Source: CALMKX01 sp036274895 (GTDB lineage Bacteria; Acidobacteriota; Thermoanaerobaculia; Multivoradales; SZUA-115). From it: a stretch of 64,000 nt of DNA. Shown here piece after piece: positions 1 to 8,216 of the stretch (the first letter of the stretch is position 1; each line of letters starts with the position of its first letter). Under the pieces are notes generated by a model. It was not told the origin of the DNA. It saw only the letters and a program-made list of their open reading frames with translations, and searched no databases. A program made the position numbers and the translations under genes. The DNA lies in assembly GCA_036274895.1 (NCBI GenBank), contig DASUEU010000092.1:14284-78283 (forward strand), read 5' to 3'.

Positions 1-465
1 GATCAGCCCCCGCAGGAAGGTGATGTCCTCGACCATCAGATCGAAGTTCCAGCCCTCCATCGGCGAGCAGTCGACGACGCCCGCCTCGCAGGTACCGGAG
101 GGGATGCCGTCCATCCGCAGCCCGTAGCTCCAGACGTCGTAGCCGCGCAGGGCGAAGAACTCCGAGATCGACGAGCCGAGGGCGCCGTTGGCGTCGCGCT
201 GCTCGTAGAACGGGAACGAAGGCCCAAGCGGCGGCAGCAGCAGGAGCGAGCCATGGAAGGGAGCCGGCCCGGTGCGCGCGAGCCGCACGGCCTTGAAGCG
301 ATCGAGCGGGCCCGGACCGTTGGTGACCAGGGTCTCGGTGCGGGTCAGCGGACCGACCGTGCTCGAGGCCGTGCCGGCGACTGCATAAGGGCCACCGGCC
401 CAGGCGGGGCCGGCGGCGAGCAGGCCGAGAAGCAGCGTTGCTGAGGTGCGTAGGGCTTTGAGCAT
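1..465 (-). CDS. Secreted alpha/beta-hydrolase-like protein, N-terminal part
   Basis: The reading frame starts at an ATG preceded by AAGGAGAAGATC and runs off the left edge of the window, so only 155 N-terminal residues are visible. The first 24 or so residues form a signal peptide (hydrophobic LLLGLLAAGPAWA core, cleavage near AWA-GG). The mature part contains GSLLLLPPLGPSF and then FFALRGYDVWSYGLRMDG, which resembles the first strands of secreted lipase/hydrolase folds (oxyanion loop, then the 'GYDVW' strand). The catalytic residues lie outside the window. The fold assignment is inference from this short stretch. The 137 bases to hypE hold no gene I can support. Confidence 0.55.
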   Translation of the reverse strand, partial: MLKALRTSATLLLGLLAAGPAWAGGPYAVAGTASSTVGPLTRTETLVTNGPGPLDRFKAVRLARTGPAPFHGSLLLLPPLGPSFPFYEQRDANGALGSSISEFFALRGYDVWSYGLRMDGIPSGTCEAGVVDCSPMEGWNFDLMVEDITFLRGLI

Positions 466-602
466 GATCTTCTCCTTGCAGGCGAGGTTTTACCGAGGGT
501 GCTCCCAGCATGGCAGTCTGGGACAGACTGGCGAGGCCGCGGGCACTTCTTCGCGGTCGCCGCCCGAGCGACGTGCCGCACGTTGAGAGCGCGGAGGAAA
601 CC

Positions 603-1667
603 TCAACAAATCCGCGGCAGCTGCTCGCCGATCTGCATCGGGATCACCCGCCGGCCGCCGACTGCGGTCTTGGCGACCAGCAGGCCGGGGTGGTCGGTGG
701 TGACGTGGCCGAGCAGGGCGGCTTGCCGGCCGAGGGGGTGGCTGCGCAGGGCGGCGAGGGCGCGCTCGGCGGCTTGCCCAGCCACGATCGCCACCAGCTT
801 GCCTTCGTTGGCCACGGCGGTCGGGTCCATGCCCAGCAGGTCGCAGGCGGCTTGCACCTCGGGCCTCACGGGCAGGGAGCGTTCGTCGATCAAGATCCCC
901 ACCTTCGAGCTGCCGGCGATCTCGTTGAGCGCCGAGGCCAGGCCGCCGCGGGTGGGGTCGCGCAGGGCGTGCAGCTGCCCCTCGCCCACGGCCCCGAGCA
1001 GGGCCTCGACCAGGGGATAGAGGGCGGCGCTGTCGCTCTTCAGCTGGGTGCCGAACTCCAGTCCCTCGCGCACGCTCATCACCGCCATGCCGTGGTCGCC
1101 CAGGGTGCCGGAGACCAGCACGGCGTCCCCGGGCCGGGCGCGGTCGGGGCCCAGGGTCAGGCCGGCCGGCACCGCTCCCACGCCGGCGGTGGTGAGGTAG
1201 CAGCCGTGGCCGTGGCCCTTGTCCACCACCTTGGTGTCGCCGGTCACCACCGTCACCCCGGCCGCCCGGGCCGCGGCGGCCATGCGGGCGACGATCTCTC
1301 CCAGCACGGCCATGGGCAGCCCTTCCTCCAGGATGAACGCCGCCGACAGGTAGAGAGGCCGGGCGCCCATCATCGCGAGGTCGTTGACCGTGCCGTGTAC
1401 CGCCAGCTCGCCGATCGAGCCACCGGGGAAGAACAGCGGGTGCACCACGAAGGAGTCGGTGGAGAAGGCCAGCCGGGCTCCCGGCGAGGGCAGCAGGGCG
1501 GCGTCCCCCAGGCAAGCCAGCTCGGGGTTGGCGAAGGCCGGCACGAAGAGGTGCTCCACCAGCTCGGCCGAGAGCTTGCCGCCACCGCCGTGGCCGAGGA
1601 CGATCGAGGGATAGTCCTTGAGCGGCAACGGGCAGCTCCACTGCGAGAGGTCGATGCCGGCCGTCAT
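603..1667 (-). CDS. hypE: Hydrogenase maturation protein HypE (carbamoyl dehydratase)
   Basis: 354 aa, full length for HypE. It has the PurM/AIR-synthase-like ATP-binding fold, with GHGGGGKLSAELVEHLF near the N-terminus and GDAALL just after. It ends in the family's terminal PRIC, whose Cys carries the thiocarboxamide that becomes the cyanide ligand of the [NiFe] centre. HypF carbamoylates this Cys, HypE dehydrates it using ATP, and cyanide passes to the HypC-HypD complex. The start codon lies 1 base beyond the hypD stop, so the two are co-translated. It is the last gene of the leftward hypABCDE operon. Confidence 0.96.
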   Translation of the reverse strand: MTAGIDLSQWSCPLPLKDYPSIVLGHGGGGKLSAELVEHLFVPAFANPELACLGDAALLPSPGARLAFSTDSFVVHPLFFPGGSIGELAVHGTVNDLAMMGARPLYLSAAFILEEGLPMAVLGEIVARMAAAARAAGVTVVTGDTKVVDKGHGHGCYLTTAGVGAVPAGLTLGPDRARPGDAVLVSGTLGDHGMAVMSVREGLEFGTQLKSDSAALYPLVEALLGAVGEGQLHALRDPTRGGLASALNEIAGSSKVGILIDERSLPVRPEVQAACDLLGMDPTAVANEGKLVAIVAGQAAERALAALRSHPLGRQAALLGHVTTDHPGLLVAKTAVGGRRVIPMQIGEQLPRIC

Positions 1668-1668
1668 C

Positions 1669-2775
1669 TCAGTGCGCCGCTGCCGCGGCCAGGAAGCGGC
1701 CGTAGTTGTAGTAGGCCGCGCAGGCTCCCTCGGCCGAGACCATGGTCGCCCCCAGCGGCGTGCGCGGCGTGCACTGGCGGCCGAAGGCCGGGCAGTCGCA
1801 GGGTTTCAAAGCACCCTGCAGCACCTCGCCGCTGTGGCAGAGGGGGGACTCCCTGGCCTCGATAGCGCCCACGTCGAAGCGCGCTTCGGCGTCGAAGTCC
1901 CGGTAGGCGGCGGAGAGCTTCCAGCCGGAGCGCGGGATGACGCCGATCCCCCGCCAGGCGCGGTCGGTGACCTCGAAGACCTCGCCGAGCAGGGCCTGGG
2001 CCGGGCGGTTGCCCTCGACGCTCACCACCCGCGAATAGGCGTTGTCCACCCTGGCCTCGCCGGCTTCGAGCAGGGCCACGGCGCGGCGGATGCCTTCGAG
2101 CAGGTCGAGGGGCTCAAAGCCGGTGACCACGATCGGCACGCCGTGCTTCTCGGCCAGCGGCGGGTACTGCCAGGTGCCCATCACGCTGCACACGTGGCCG
2201 GCGGCCAGGAACGCCTGCACGCGGTTGGCGGGGGAGCCCAGGATGGCCTCGATGGCCGGCGGCACCAGCACGTGGGAGACCAGCATCGAGAAGTTGGTGA
2301 GCCCCTGCTGGCGGGCCAAGTGCACGGCCATGGCGTTGGCCGGGGCGGTGGTCTCGAAGCCGATGCCGAAGAAGACCACCTGGCGATGGGGCAGCTCACG
2401 GGCGAGCTGGACGGCGTCCAAGGGCGAGTAGACGATGCGCACGTCGCCCCCCTCGCTCTTCACCCGGAACAGGTCCTTCTCACTGCCCGGCACCCGCAGC
2501 ATGTCGCCGAAGCTGGTGAAGGTGACCTCCGGCCGGGCGGCGATGGCGAGGGCGCGGTCGATCACTTCGATCGGCGTCACGCACACCGGGCAACCCGGAC
2601 CATGGATCAGCTCGATGCCCGGGGGCAGGATCTGGTCGATGCCGTTCCTGATGATCGAGTGGGTCTGGCCGCCGCAGACCTCCATGATCGCCCAGGGCCG
2701 CGTGGTCGTCCGGTGGATCTCGGCGGCGATCCGCTGGGCGACCTCACCGTCGCGGAACTCGCTCAGGTATCTCAT
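1669..2775 (-). CDS. hypD: Hydrogenase maturation protein HypD
   Basis: 368 aa, typical length. It is the iron-sulfur scaffold on which the Fe(CN)2CO group is assembled together with HypC. Hallmarks visible are MEVCGGQTHSI (around residue 31), HGPGCPVCVTP (around 58), GFETTAP (around 138), GHVCSVMG and the C-terminal cysteine set (PLCHSGEVLQG, CDCPAFGRQC) that binds the 4Fe-4S cluster. Cytoplasmic. It lies between hypC (57 bases upstream) and hypE (1 base downstream) in the same operon. No residue expected to be essential appears to be missing. Confidence 0.97.
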   Translation of the reverse strand: MRYLSEFRDGEVAQRIAAEIHRTTTRPWAIMEVCGGQTHSIIRNGIDQILPPGIELIHGPGCPVCVTPIEVIDRALAIAARPEVTFTSFGDMLRVPGSEKDLFRVKSEGGDVRIVYSPLDAVQLARELPHRQVVFFGIGFETTAPANAMAVHLARQQGLTNFSMLVSHVLVPPAIEAILGSPANRVQAFLAAGHVCSVMGTWQYPPLAEKHGVPIVVTGFEPLDLLEGIRRAVALLEAGEARVDNAYSRVVSVEGNRPAQALLGEVFEVTDRAWRGIGVIPRSGWKLSAAYRDFDAEARFDVGAIEARESPLCHSGEVLQGALKPCDCPAFGRQCTPRTPLGATMVSAEGACAAYYNYGRFLAAAAAH

Positions 2776-2831
2776 CGCGGTCCTCCTGGGGAATCATCCG
2801 CCCGGCCCGCGGGCGGGCAGCCGGTCAGGTC

Positions 2832-3098
2832 TCAGTGGGGAGGCTCGGGCTCGGCCAGGCCCAGCTCCTCCTCGAGGATGCCCAGCTCCTGGAAGGTGCG
2901 CAGGGTCTCCGCGGCGCTCGCCTCGTCGATCAGGCTGATGGCGAAGCCGACGTGGACGATGGCGTACTGGCCCACCTCGGCCTCCGGCACGTAGGCCAGG
3001 CAGACCTCCTTCTTGATGCCGCCGAAGTCCATGGAGCCCATGCGGGCGCCGAAGGTCTCGTAGATGGCTTCGATCCGACCGGGTACCGCCAGGCACAT
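2832..3098 (-). CDS. hypC: Hydrogenase maturation chaperone HypC
   Basis: 88 aa. The start MCLAVPGRI is the HypC/HupF signature; Cys2 is the residue that contacts iron and HypD and later the hydrogenase large-subunit precursor. The rest matches the small OB-like beta-barrel (GGIKKEVCLAYVPEAEVGQYAIVHVGFAI). A short acidic tail (EEELGLAEPEPP) follows the core. It lies between hypB and hypD with gaps of 35 and 56 bases, in line with one transcript. Confidence 0.95.
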   Translation of the reverse strand: MCLAVPGRIEAIYETFGARMGSMDFGGIKKEVCLAYVPEAEVGQYAIVHVGFAISLIDEASAAETLRTFQELGILEEELGLAEPEPPH

Positions 3099-3133
3099 GG
3101 CAGGCGCTCCTTCCGTTTGCCGTCTCGGCTGGC

Positions 3134-3817
3134 TCAGGCCCCGGCGACGAGGCCCACCAGCCCGGGGCGCCGGGCTGCCAGCAGGTCGAGCCAGGCGTCG
3201 AGGCCCTGGCCGGTCCTGGCCGAGGTCTCGAGGATCGGCAGACCAGGTCGCACCGCGTGGATGTTGGCGCGCGCCGTCGCCAGGTCGAAGCCGCAGGCTT
3301 CGGCGAGGTCCACCTTGGTGAGCAGGGCGGCGTCGGCCGAGTTGAAGATGCCGGGGTACTTGAGCGGCTTGTCCTCACCCTCGGTGACCGACAGCAGGAC
3401 CACCCGCATCTCTTCGCCCAGGTCGTAGCTCGACGGGCAGACCAGGTTGCCGACGTTCTCGATGAACAGCAGCTCGATGTCGGCCAGCCGCCAGCCTTCG
3501 AGGTGGCCGGCGATCATCTCGGCCTCCAGGTGGCAGCGGCCGTGGGTGTTGATCTGGCGCACCGGGGCGCCGCTGGCGGCCAGGCGGCGGGCGTCGTTGT
3601 CGGTCTCGAGGTCGCCCACCAGGGCGGCCACCTTGACGCCGCGGGCCATCAGCTCGGAGAGGGTGCGCTCGAGCAGGGCGGTCTTGCCGGTGCCGGGGCT
3701 CGAAACCAGGTTGACCACGAAGGTGCCGGCGCTCTCGAAGCGGCCCCGCAGCTCGCGGGCCAGCTGGTCGTTCTTGTTGAGGATGCTCTGGCGCAGCTCG
3801 ACGATGCGGGTACTCAT
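3134..3817 (-). CDS. hypB: Hydrogenase nickel-insertion GTPase HypB
   Basis: 227 aa from the ATG at 3817. The frame is open further upstream, but this start gives the family-like N-terminus (STRIVELRQSILNKND) and overlaps the hypA stop by 4 bases (ATGA). Visible GTPase motifs are the P-loop SSPGTGKTALLERT, GDLETDNDARR, the metal site HGRCHLEAEMI, ENVGNLVCPSSYDLGE and the TKVDL guanine motif. It has no His-rich or CxxCGC N-terminal extension, so nickel storage by HypB itself is unlikely. That role may fall to HypA or to the permease at 6660. It delivers Ni to the hydrogenase precursor together with HypA. Confidence 0.95.
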   Translation of the reverse strand: MSTRIVELRQSILNKNDQLARELRGRFESAGTFVVNLVSSPGTGKTALLERTLSELMARGVKVAALVGDLETDNDARRLAASGAPVRQINTHGRCHLEAEMIAGHLEGWRLADIELLFIENVGNLVCPSSYDLGEEMRVVLLSVTEGEDKPLKYPGIFNSADAALLTKVDLAEACGFDLATARANIHAVRPGLPILETSARTGQGLDAWLDLLAARRPGLVGLVAGA

Positions 3818-4251
3818 GGTGGGCCCTCCGCGCCGGCTTCGGGAGCCGGCGCGGTCTCTCGGGCGAGCCCCGCTAGCGGCTCGACCGCCTCCGCGTCGCT
3901 CTCGTCCCCCTCGATCTCCAGAGCTTCGAGGGCGAGCTCGCGGCCCTGACGCAGGTCGCCCGTTGGCGTGTCGCACACGGGGCAGCGGAAGCTCTGCACC
4001 CCAGGCAGCTCACGGTCTTCGTCGCAGGTGGGGCAGTGCACCACCAGGGGCAGCTCGCGCAGGATCAGCCTCGAGCCTTCGAGCAGGGTGCCCTGGGTGG
4101 CGAGGTCATAGCTGAACAGCAGGGCCCCCGCCTCGACCCCCGACAGCACACCGATCTGGACCCGTACTTCCACCACCCGGCGAGCCCCCGCGTTGCGGGC
4201 GGCCTCGGCGGCGGTGTCGACCAGGGAGAGGGCGATCGACAGCTCGTGCAT
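3814..4251 (-). CDS. hypA: Hydrogenase nickel chaperone HypA
   Basis: 145 aa. It starts MHELSIALSLVD; the MHE N-terminus binds nickel. The zinc site is CPTCD...CPVCD at about residues 74-97. Known HypA proteins are about 113-120 aa. Here the core ends near residue 112 and is followed by about 30 acidic and Pro/Ala-rich residues (EGDESDAEAVEPL, ending APEAGAEGPP), which look disordered. It is the first gene of the leftward hyp operon, overlaps hypB by 4 bases and diverges from hypF across 63 bases. Confidence 0.93.
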   Translation of the reverse strand: MHELSIALSLVDTAAEAARNAGARRVVEVRVQIGVLSGVEAGALLFSYDLATQGTLLEGSRLILRELPLVVHCPTCDEDRELPGVQSFRCPVCDTPTGDLRQGRELALEALEIEGDESDAEAVEPLAGLARETAPAPEAGAEGPP

Positions 4252-4314
4252 GGGCGGTGACCTCCGTGGACCTGCCGATGTCGGCAGTATAGTGGCACTC
4301 GAGACCGCTCGGCG
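4252..4314. promoter_or_regulatory. Divergent hypA/hypF promoter region with palindrome
   Basis: The 63 bases between the divergent hypA and hypF starts contain a perfect inverted repeat CTGCCGA-TG-TCGGCAG (4272-4287). A TATAGT (4288-4293) follows directly and could be the -10 element of hypF. The position suggests an operator controlling one or both directions. The binding protein is unknown. Confidence 0.45.
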
Positions 4315-6663
4315 ATGACCACGAGGCACAGGATCCGGGTCCGCGGCATCGTCCAGGGCGTGGGCTTCCGCCCCTTCGTCTACCGCCTGGCCACCTCCCT
4401 CGAGCTTTCCGGCTTCGTGCGCAACGAGCCCGAGGGAGTGCTGATCGAGGTCGAGGGGGACGAGGGGGATCTGGCGACCTTCGAGCATCGTCTGCGGGCG
4501 GACGGCCCACCCCTGGCCGCCATCGAGTCCCTCGACAGCCGGGCGATCCCCGCGGCCGGCGCCGCGGCCTTCGCCATCGAGGAGAGCGCCCCGGCGGCGG
4601 CGCTCACCACCCAGGTGCCCCCCGACATCGCCCTCTGCGACGCCTGCCGGGCGGAGATGCTCGACCCGACCAACCGCCGCTTCCGCCACCCCTTCATCAA
4701 CTGCACGGACTGTGGCCCCCGCTTCACCGTCATCACCGGCCTGCCCTACGACCGGCCGGCCACCACTCTGGCGCACTTCCCCCTCTGCCCGGAGTGCGCG
4801 GCCGAGTACCGGGATCCCCGCTCGCGCCGCTTCCACGCCGAGCCGATCGCCTGCCCGGCCTGTGGGCCCCGCCTCGGCTTCTGCGCCACCGGCGAGCGGG
4901 GCCCGAACCTCTTCGGCGAGGCGGCCCTGGCGGCGGGCTCGTCGGTGCTGGCGGCGGGAGGCATCCTGGCGATCAAAGGCGTGGGAGGCTTCCACCTCGC
5001 CTGCGATGCCACCTCGGCGGCGGCCGTGGCGCGGCTTCGCGAGCGCAAGGGCAGGGGCCAAAAGCCCTTCGCCCTGATGATGCGGGACCTCGAGGTGGTG
5101 CGCCGCTATGCGCGGGTGCGGCCCGAAGAGGAGGAGTTGCTGCTCGGCCGCGAGCGGCCGATCGTGCTGCTCGCGCGCCACCCCGACGCGGCCTTCCCCC
5201 TCGCCCAAGGGGTGGCGCCAAAGCAGCTCACCCTTGGTGTGATGCTGCCCTACGCGCCCCTTCACGAGCTGCTGCTCGGGGAGAAGCCCCTGGTGATGAC
5301 CTCCGGCAACCGCAGCGAGGAGCCGATCGCCCGTGAGGACGACGAGGCCTTGGAGCGCCTGGGGGACCTCGCCGACGCCTTCCTCGTGCACGACCGGCCC
5401 ATCCACGCCGCCTGTGACGACTCGGTGGTGCGCCACGCCCTGGGCGGCATTCTGCCCCTGCGCCGCTCGCGGGGCTTCGCCCCGGCGCCGCTGCCCCTGC
5501 CGGCCCCGGCGCCGCCCCTGCTGGCCGTGGGCGGCGAGCTCAAGTCCGTCTTCGCCCTGACCGAGGGGCGGCACGCCTTCCTCTCCCAGCACCTGGGAGA
5601 CCTCGAGAACCTGGAGACCACCCAGGCGTTCGAGCGGGCCCTGGCGAGCCTCTCGGAGCTGCTCCGTATTCGCCCCCATGCCGTGGCCTGCGACCTCCAC
5701 CCGGGCTACTTCTCGACCCGCTGGGCCCGGGAGTGGGCGGCGCGGGAAGGCGCGCCGCTGATCCCCGTGCAGCACCACCACGCCCACGTGGCGGCCCTGA
5801 TGGCCGAGCACGGCCTTGCGGGCGAGAGCCCGGTGCTCGGGGTGGCTTTCGACGGCACCGGCTACGGCACGGACGGCACCATCTGGGGCGGTGAGCTGCT
5901 GCTCGCGGACTACCGCGGCTTCGAGCGCCTGGGGCACCTGGCGCCGGTGTGGCTGCCCGGGGGCGACGCGGCCGTGCGCAAGCCGGCGCGCATGGCCCTG
6001 GCGCACCTCGCCGCCGCCGGCCTGCCTTGGGACGAGGCCCTGCCCCCGGTGGCCGCGACCACGGAGACCGAGCGGCGCCTGCTCGCCCGCCAGCTCGAGA
6101 CCGGCTTCGCCTCGGTCGCGACCACCAGCGCCGGCCGGCTCTTCGACGCCGTGGCGGCCCTGCTGGGCATCTGCCTGGAGGCGACCTACGAGGGCCAGCC
6201 GGCGATCGAGCTGGAGGCCGCCGCCGAGGGCTTCGCGGACGACGGGGCGTGGTGCTTCGAGGTACGAGAAGGTCCGCCCTGGTTGGCGGACCCGGCTTCG
6301 GTGCTCGCCGGGATGAGCCAAGGGCTCGGAGCGGGCGTGCCTCTCGGGTTGCTTTCGGCGCGCTTCCATGGTGCGGTGGCCCGCCTGATCGTCAAGCTGT
6401 GCGAACGAGCGCGGGCGTCCTCGGGCGTGGCGACGGTGGGCTTGACCGGCGGAGTGTTCCAGAACGTCCGCTTGCTGTCGGCGGCGGTCGAGGGGCTGGA
6501 GGCTGCCGGCTTCATGGTCTTGGTCCATCGCCGGGTGCCCCCCAACGACGGCGGCCTCGCCCTGGGCCAGGCGGCGGTCGCTGCCTACGGCGGCGGACTG
6601 GGCTCCAAGGACGGCTCCGCGTCCGGCGGTGCGAGGCGTTCGCTGAGGAGGGTTGAGCCATGA
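4315..6663 (+). CDS. hypF: Carbamoyltransferase HypF
   Basis: 782 aa, full length. Domains in order: acylphosphatase (residues about 4-90, RGIVQGVGFRPFVYRLA); two zinc fingers (about 104-185, CDAC...CTDCGPRF and CPEC...CPACGPRL); a YrdC-like domain (about 195-375, KGVGGFHLACDA, KPFALMMRDL, TSGNRSEEPI); and a Kae1/HypF C-terminal domain (about 400-775) with HHHAHVAALMAEHG, FDGTGYGTDGTIWGGE and the late GGVFQN motif. It makes carbamoyl-adenylate from carbamoyl phosphate and ATP and transfers the carbamoyl group to the HypE C-terminal Cys. The stop overlaps the next start by 4 bases (ATGA). Confidence 0.96.
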   Translation: MTTRHRIRVRGIVQGVGFRPFVYRLATSLELSGFVRNEPEGVLIEVEGDEGDLATFEHRLRADGPPLAAIESLDSRAIPAAGAAAFAIEESAPAAALTTQVPPDIALCDACRAEMLDPTNRRFRHPFINCTDCGPRFTVITGLPYDRPATTLAHFPLCPECAAEYRDPRSRRFHAEPIACPACGPRLGFCATGERGPNLFGEAALAAGSSVLAAGGILAIKGVGGFHLACDATSAAAVARLRERKGRGQKPFALMMRDLEVVRRYARVRPEEEELLLGRERPIVLLARHPDAAFPLAQGVAPKQLTLGVMLPYAPLHELLLGEKPLVMTSGNRSEEPIAREDDEALERLGDLADAFLVHDRPIHAACDDSVVRHALGGILPLRRSRGFAPAPLPLPAPAPPLLAVGGELKSVFALTEGRHAFLSQHLGDLENLETTQAFERALASLSELLRIRPHAVACDLHPGYFSTRWAREWAAREGAPLIPVQHHHAHVAALMAEHGLAGESPVLGVAFDGTGYGTDGTIWGGELLLADYRGFERLGHLAPVWLPGGDAAVRKPARMALAHLAAAGLPWDEALPPVAATTETERRLLARQLETGFASVATTSAGRLFDAVAALLGICLEATYEGQPAIELEAAAEGFADDGAWCFEVREGPPWLADPASVLAGMSQGLGAGVPLGLLSARFHGAVARLIVKLCERARASSGVATVGLTGGVFQNVRLLSAAVEGLEAAGFMVLVHRRVPPNDGGLALGQAAVAAYGGGLGSKDGSASGGARRSLRRVEP

Positions 6664-7349
6664 TCGAGCTGCTGAGCCTGGGGGGAGCGGGATTCGTCAT
6701 CGGCTTCCGCCACGCCTTCGAGCCAGATCACCTGGCCGCGGTGTCCACCCTGGCCACCCGCCAGGGTGGCTGGCGGGACGCGGCCCGGTTGGGCGTGGCC
6801 TGGGGCCTGGGGCACACCCTGACGGTGGGCCTCGCGGTGCTGCTCTTGGCCCTGCTGGACTTGCAGCTGCCAGAGGTCTTCCACCTCTCCGCGGAGCTGG
6901 GCGTGGCGCTGCTGCTGATCGTCCTGGGTGGATCGACGCTGTGGGCCTGGCGCAAGCGGCAGGGCTCGGCGCCCTGGCTCGGCGTTGCTTCGTCCGCCCA
7001 CCCACACTCCCACCCTCACCACACCAGCCCCACGGCCCTGCGCGACGCCCGCCAGTCCTTCGGCTTCGGCCTCGCTCACGGCCTCGCCGGCAGTGGCTCG
7101 ATCCTGGTGCTCTTGGCCGCCACCGCCGCCACCCAAAGCGAGCGACTGGCCTACTTCCTGCCCTTCGGCGCGGGCACCGTGGGCGGCATGCTGCTGGTCT
7201 CCTTGCTCGTCTCGAGGGTCTCCGGCGCCGCCGCCGGCCACGACCCCCGCTGGGCCGTCACCCTCCGTCTAGCCGCCGCCCTCGCCTCCATCGCCATCGG
7301 GGTGTGGCTGGGGTGGGGGACGGTGGGGGAGCTGCGCGGGGGGGTGTGA
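6660..7349 (+). CDS. NicO/UreH-type nickel permease
   Basis: 229 aa integral membrane protein with about 6 hydrophobic segments. GFRHAFEPDHLAAV near residue 15 is the NiCoT/NicO metal-selectivity motif (RHAxxxDH). A second characteristic stretch, FGFGLAHGLAGSGS, lies in the second half. A cytoplasmic loop is His-rich (HPHSHPHHT, around residues 118-126), as is common for nickel or cobalt handling. It is translationally coupled to hypF, so nickel supply for hydrogenase maturation is the natural role. Cobalt or other metal transport cannot be excluded. Confidence 0.82.
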   Translation: MIELLSLGGAGFVIGFRHAFEPDHLAAVSTLATRQGGWRDAARLGVAWGLGHTLTVGLAVLLLALLDLQLPEVFHLSAELGVALLLIVLGGSTLWAWRKRQGSAPWLGVASSAHPHSHPHHTSPTALRDARQSFGFGLAHGLAGSGSILVLLAATAATQSERLAYFLPFGAGTVGGMLLVSLLVSRVSGAAAGHDPRWAVTLRLAAALASIAIGVWLGWGTVGELRGGV

Positions 7350-7461
7350 GGGAGGGATCGGGGGCCGGAGCCGGTTTGGCGGTCGGGCTGCGTGCTTTAC
7401 ACTACGCGCACGGAGCGCGGGCTCGGGGACAGCCGTGATGCACAACGAGGGACCTTCTCTG

Positions 7462-7944
7462 ATGGCGAGCTATCCACTGCTCTTTGGTTATCACGACCTG
7501 GTGGCCGGCAACGGCTTCGTCGCCGCAGTGGCGGTAGACGGCCGAGCCCTGCTGGTCGACGAAGAGGGAGGAGCCTGGGTCTACGGGGTCAACCCCGGCG
7601 GCGTGGCCGCCGGCGGGGCCGACCACGGCGCCGCCACCGCCGCCTTCCGCACCACCTACCGCTCCGTGCTCCACGACATCGCGTTCGATGCCCACAGCTT
7701 CGCCGAGTTCCAGCAGCGAGTGCACGACTTCTGCCTCGAGACCAACCAGCCGACGCTCGAGGACTGGGAAGCTGCCCTGGCCGCCGTCCGGCGCGGCGAA
7801 GTGACCGCGGATTGGCTGGTGAGACGGCCGGCGGACGCGCCTTGCCGGGTCGAGGTCGTCGAGGTCGCTTCTCCCCAGCCGAGCGAGAACAAGCTGGACG
7901 AGGGGGAAGCGCTGGCCGAGCCGCCACTCGTCAACGCCGCCTGA
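7462..7944 (+). CDS. HicB-like partner of a putative toxin-antitoxin pair
   Basis: 160 aa from the ATG at 7462 (GAGGGA 9 bases upstream). An in-frame GTG/ATG at 7435/7438 would add 9 residues. The N-terminal half (LVAGNGFVAAVAVDGRALLVDEEGG, then FRTTYRSVLHDIAFDA) looks like the partial RNase-H fold of HicB-type antitoxins, here with a long, poorly conserved C-terminal tail. A small HicA-like gene follows 20 bases downstream. The assignment rests on pattern resemblance and gene order. No DNA-binding domain can be pointed out with confidence. Confidence 0.45.
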   Translation: MASYPLLFGYHDLVAGNGFVAAVAVDGRALLVDEEGGAWVYGVNPGGVAAGGADHGAATAAFRTTYRSVLHDIAFDAHSFAEFQQRVHDFCLETNQPTLEDWEAALAAVRRGEVTADWLVRRPADAPCRVEVVEVASPQPSENKLDEGEALAEPPLVNAA

Positions 7945-7964
7945 CCACGACACGCTCGCCAGAC

Positions 7965-8216
7965 GTGGGCTCCTTCAAGCTCGCCCGGCTCTCGAGCATC
8001 CTCGCCATGCTCGAGGACTGCGCTCCTGGCCACACGGTCAAGGCCCAGACGCACAACTACTGCGTGCGCTACCAGGGGCGGACCTATCCCGCTCTGCCCA
8101 AAGGAAAGCACGGCGCCAAGGATCCCGAGATCCAGATGGGCCACGTCCGCCAGATGATCCGGCAGCTCAAGCTCGACGGCGACTGCGTCGAGAGGCACTT
8201 CCCGGATCTTGGTTAG
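7965..8216 (+). CDS. HicA-like small protein (putative toxin)
   Basis: 83 aa from a GTG start; the coding pattern becomes clear from SFKLARLSSILAML onwards. It has a small alpha-beta-beta-beta-alpha look: CAPGHTVKAQTHNYCVRY, then TYPALPKGKHGAKDPEIQ and a C-terminal helix VRQMIRQLKLDG. HicA toxins bind RNA with a double-stranded-RNA-binding-like fold whose catalytic His sits in a 'GSHH' turn. Here the equivalent turn would be around THNYC, so catalytic competence is uncertain. Its stop codon overlaps the convergent methyltransferase stop. Confidence 0.45.
   Translation: MGSFKLARLSSILAMLEDCAPGHTVKAQTHNYCVRYQGRTYPALPKGKHGAKDPEIQMGHVRQMIRQLKLDGDCVERHFPDLG

Noticed and set aside
4252..6528. Leftward extension of the hypA frame to 904 codons
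   Set aside because: It is antisense to hypF, whose domains are intact. HypA clearly starts at MHELSIA (4251).
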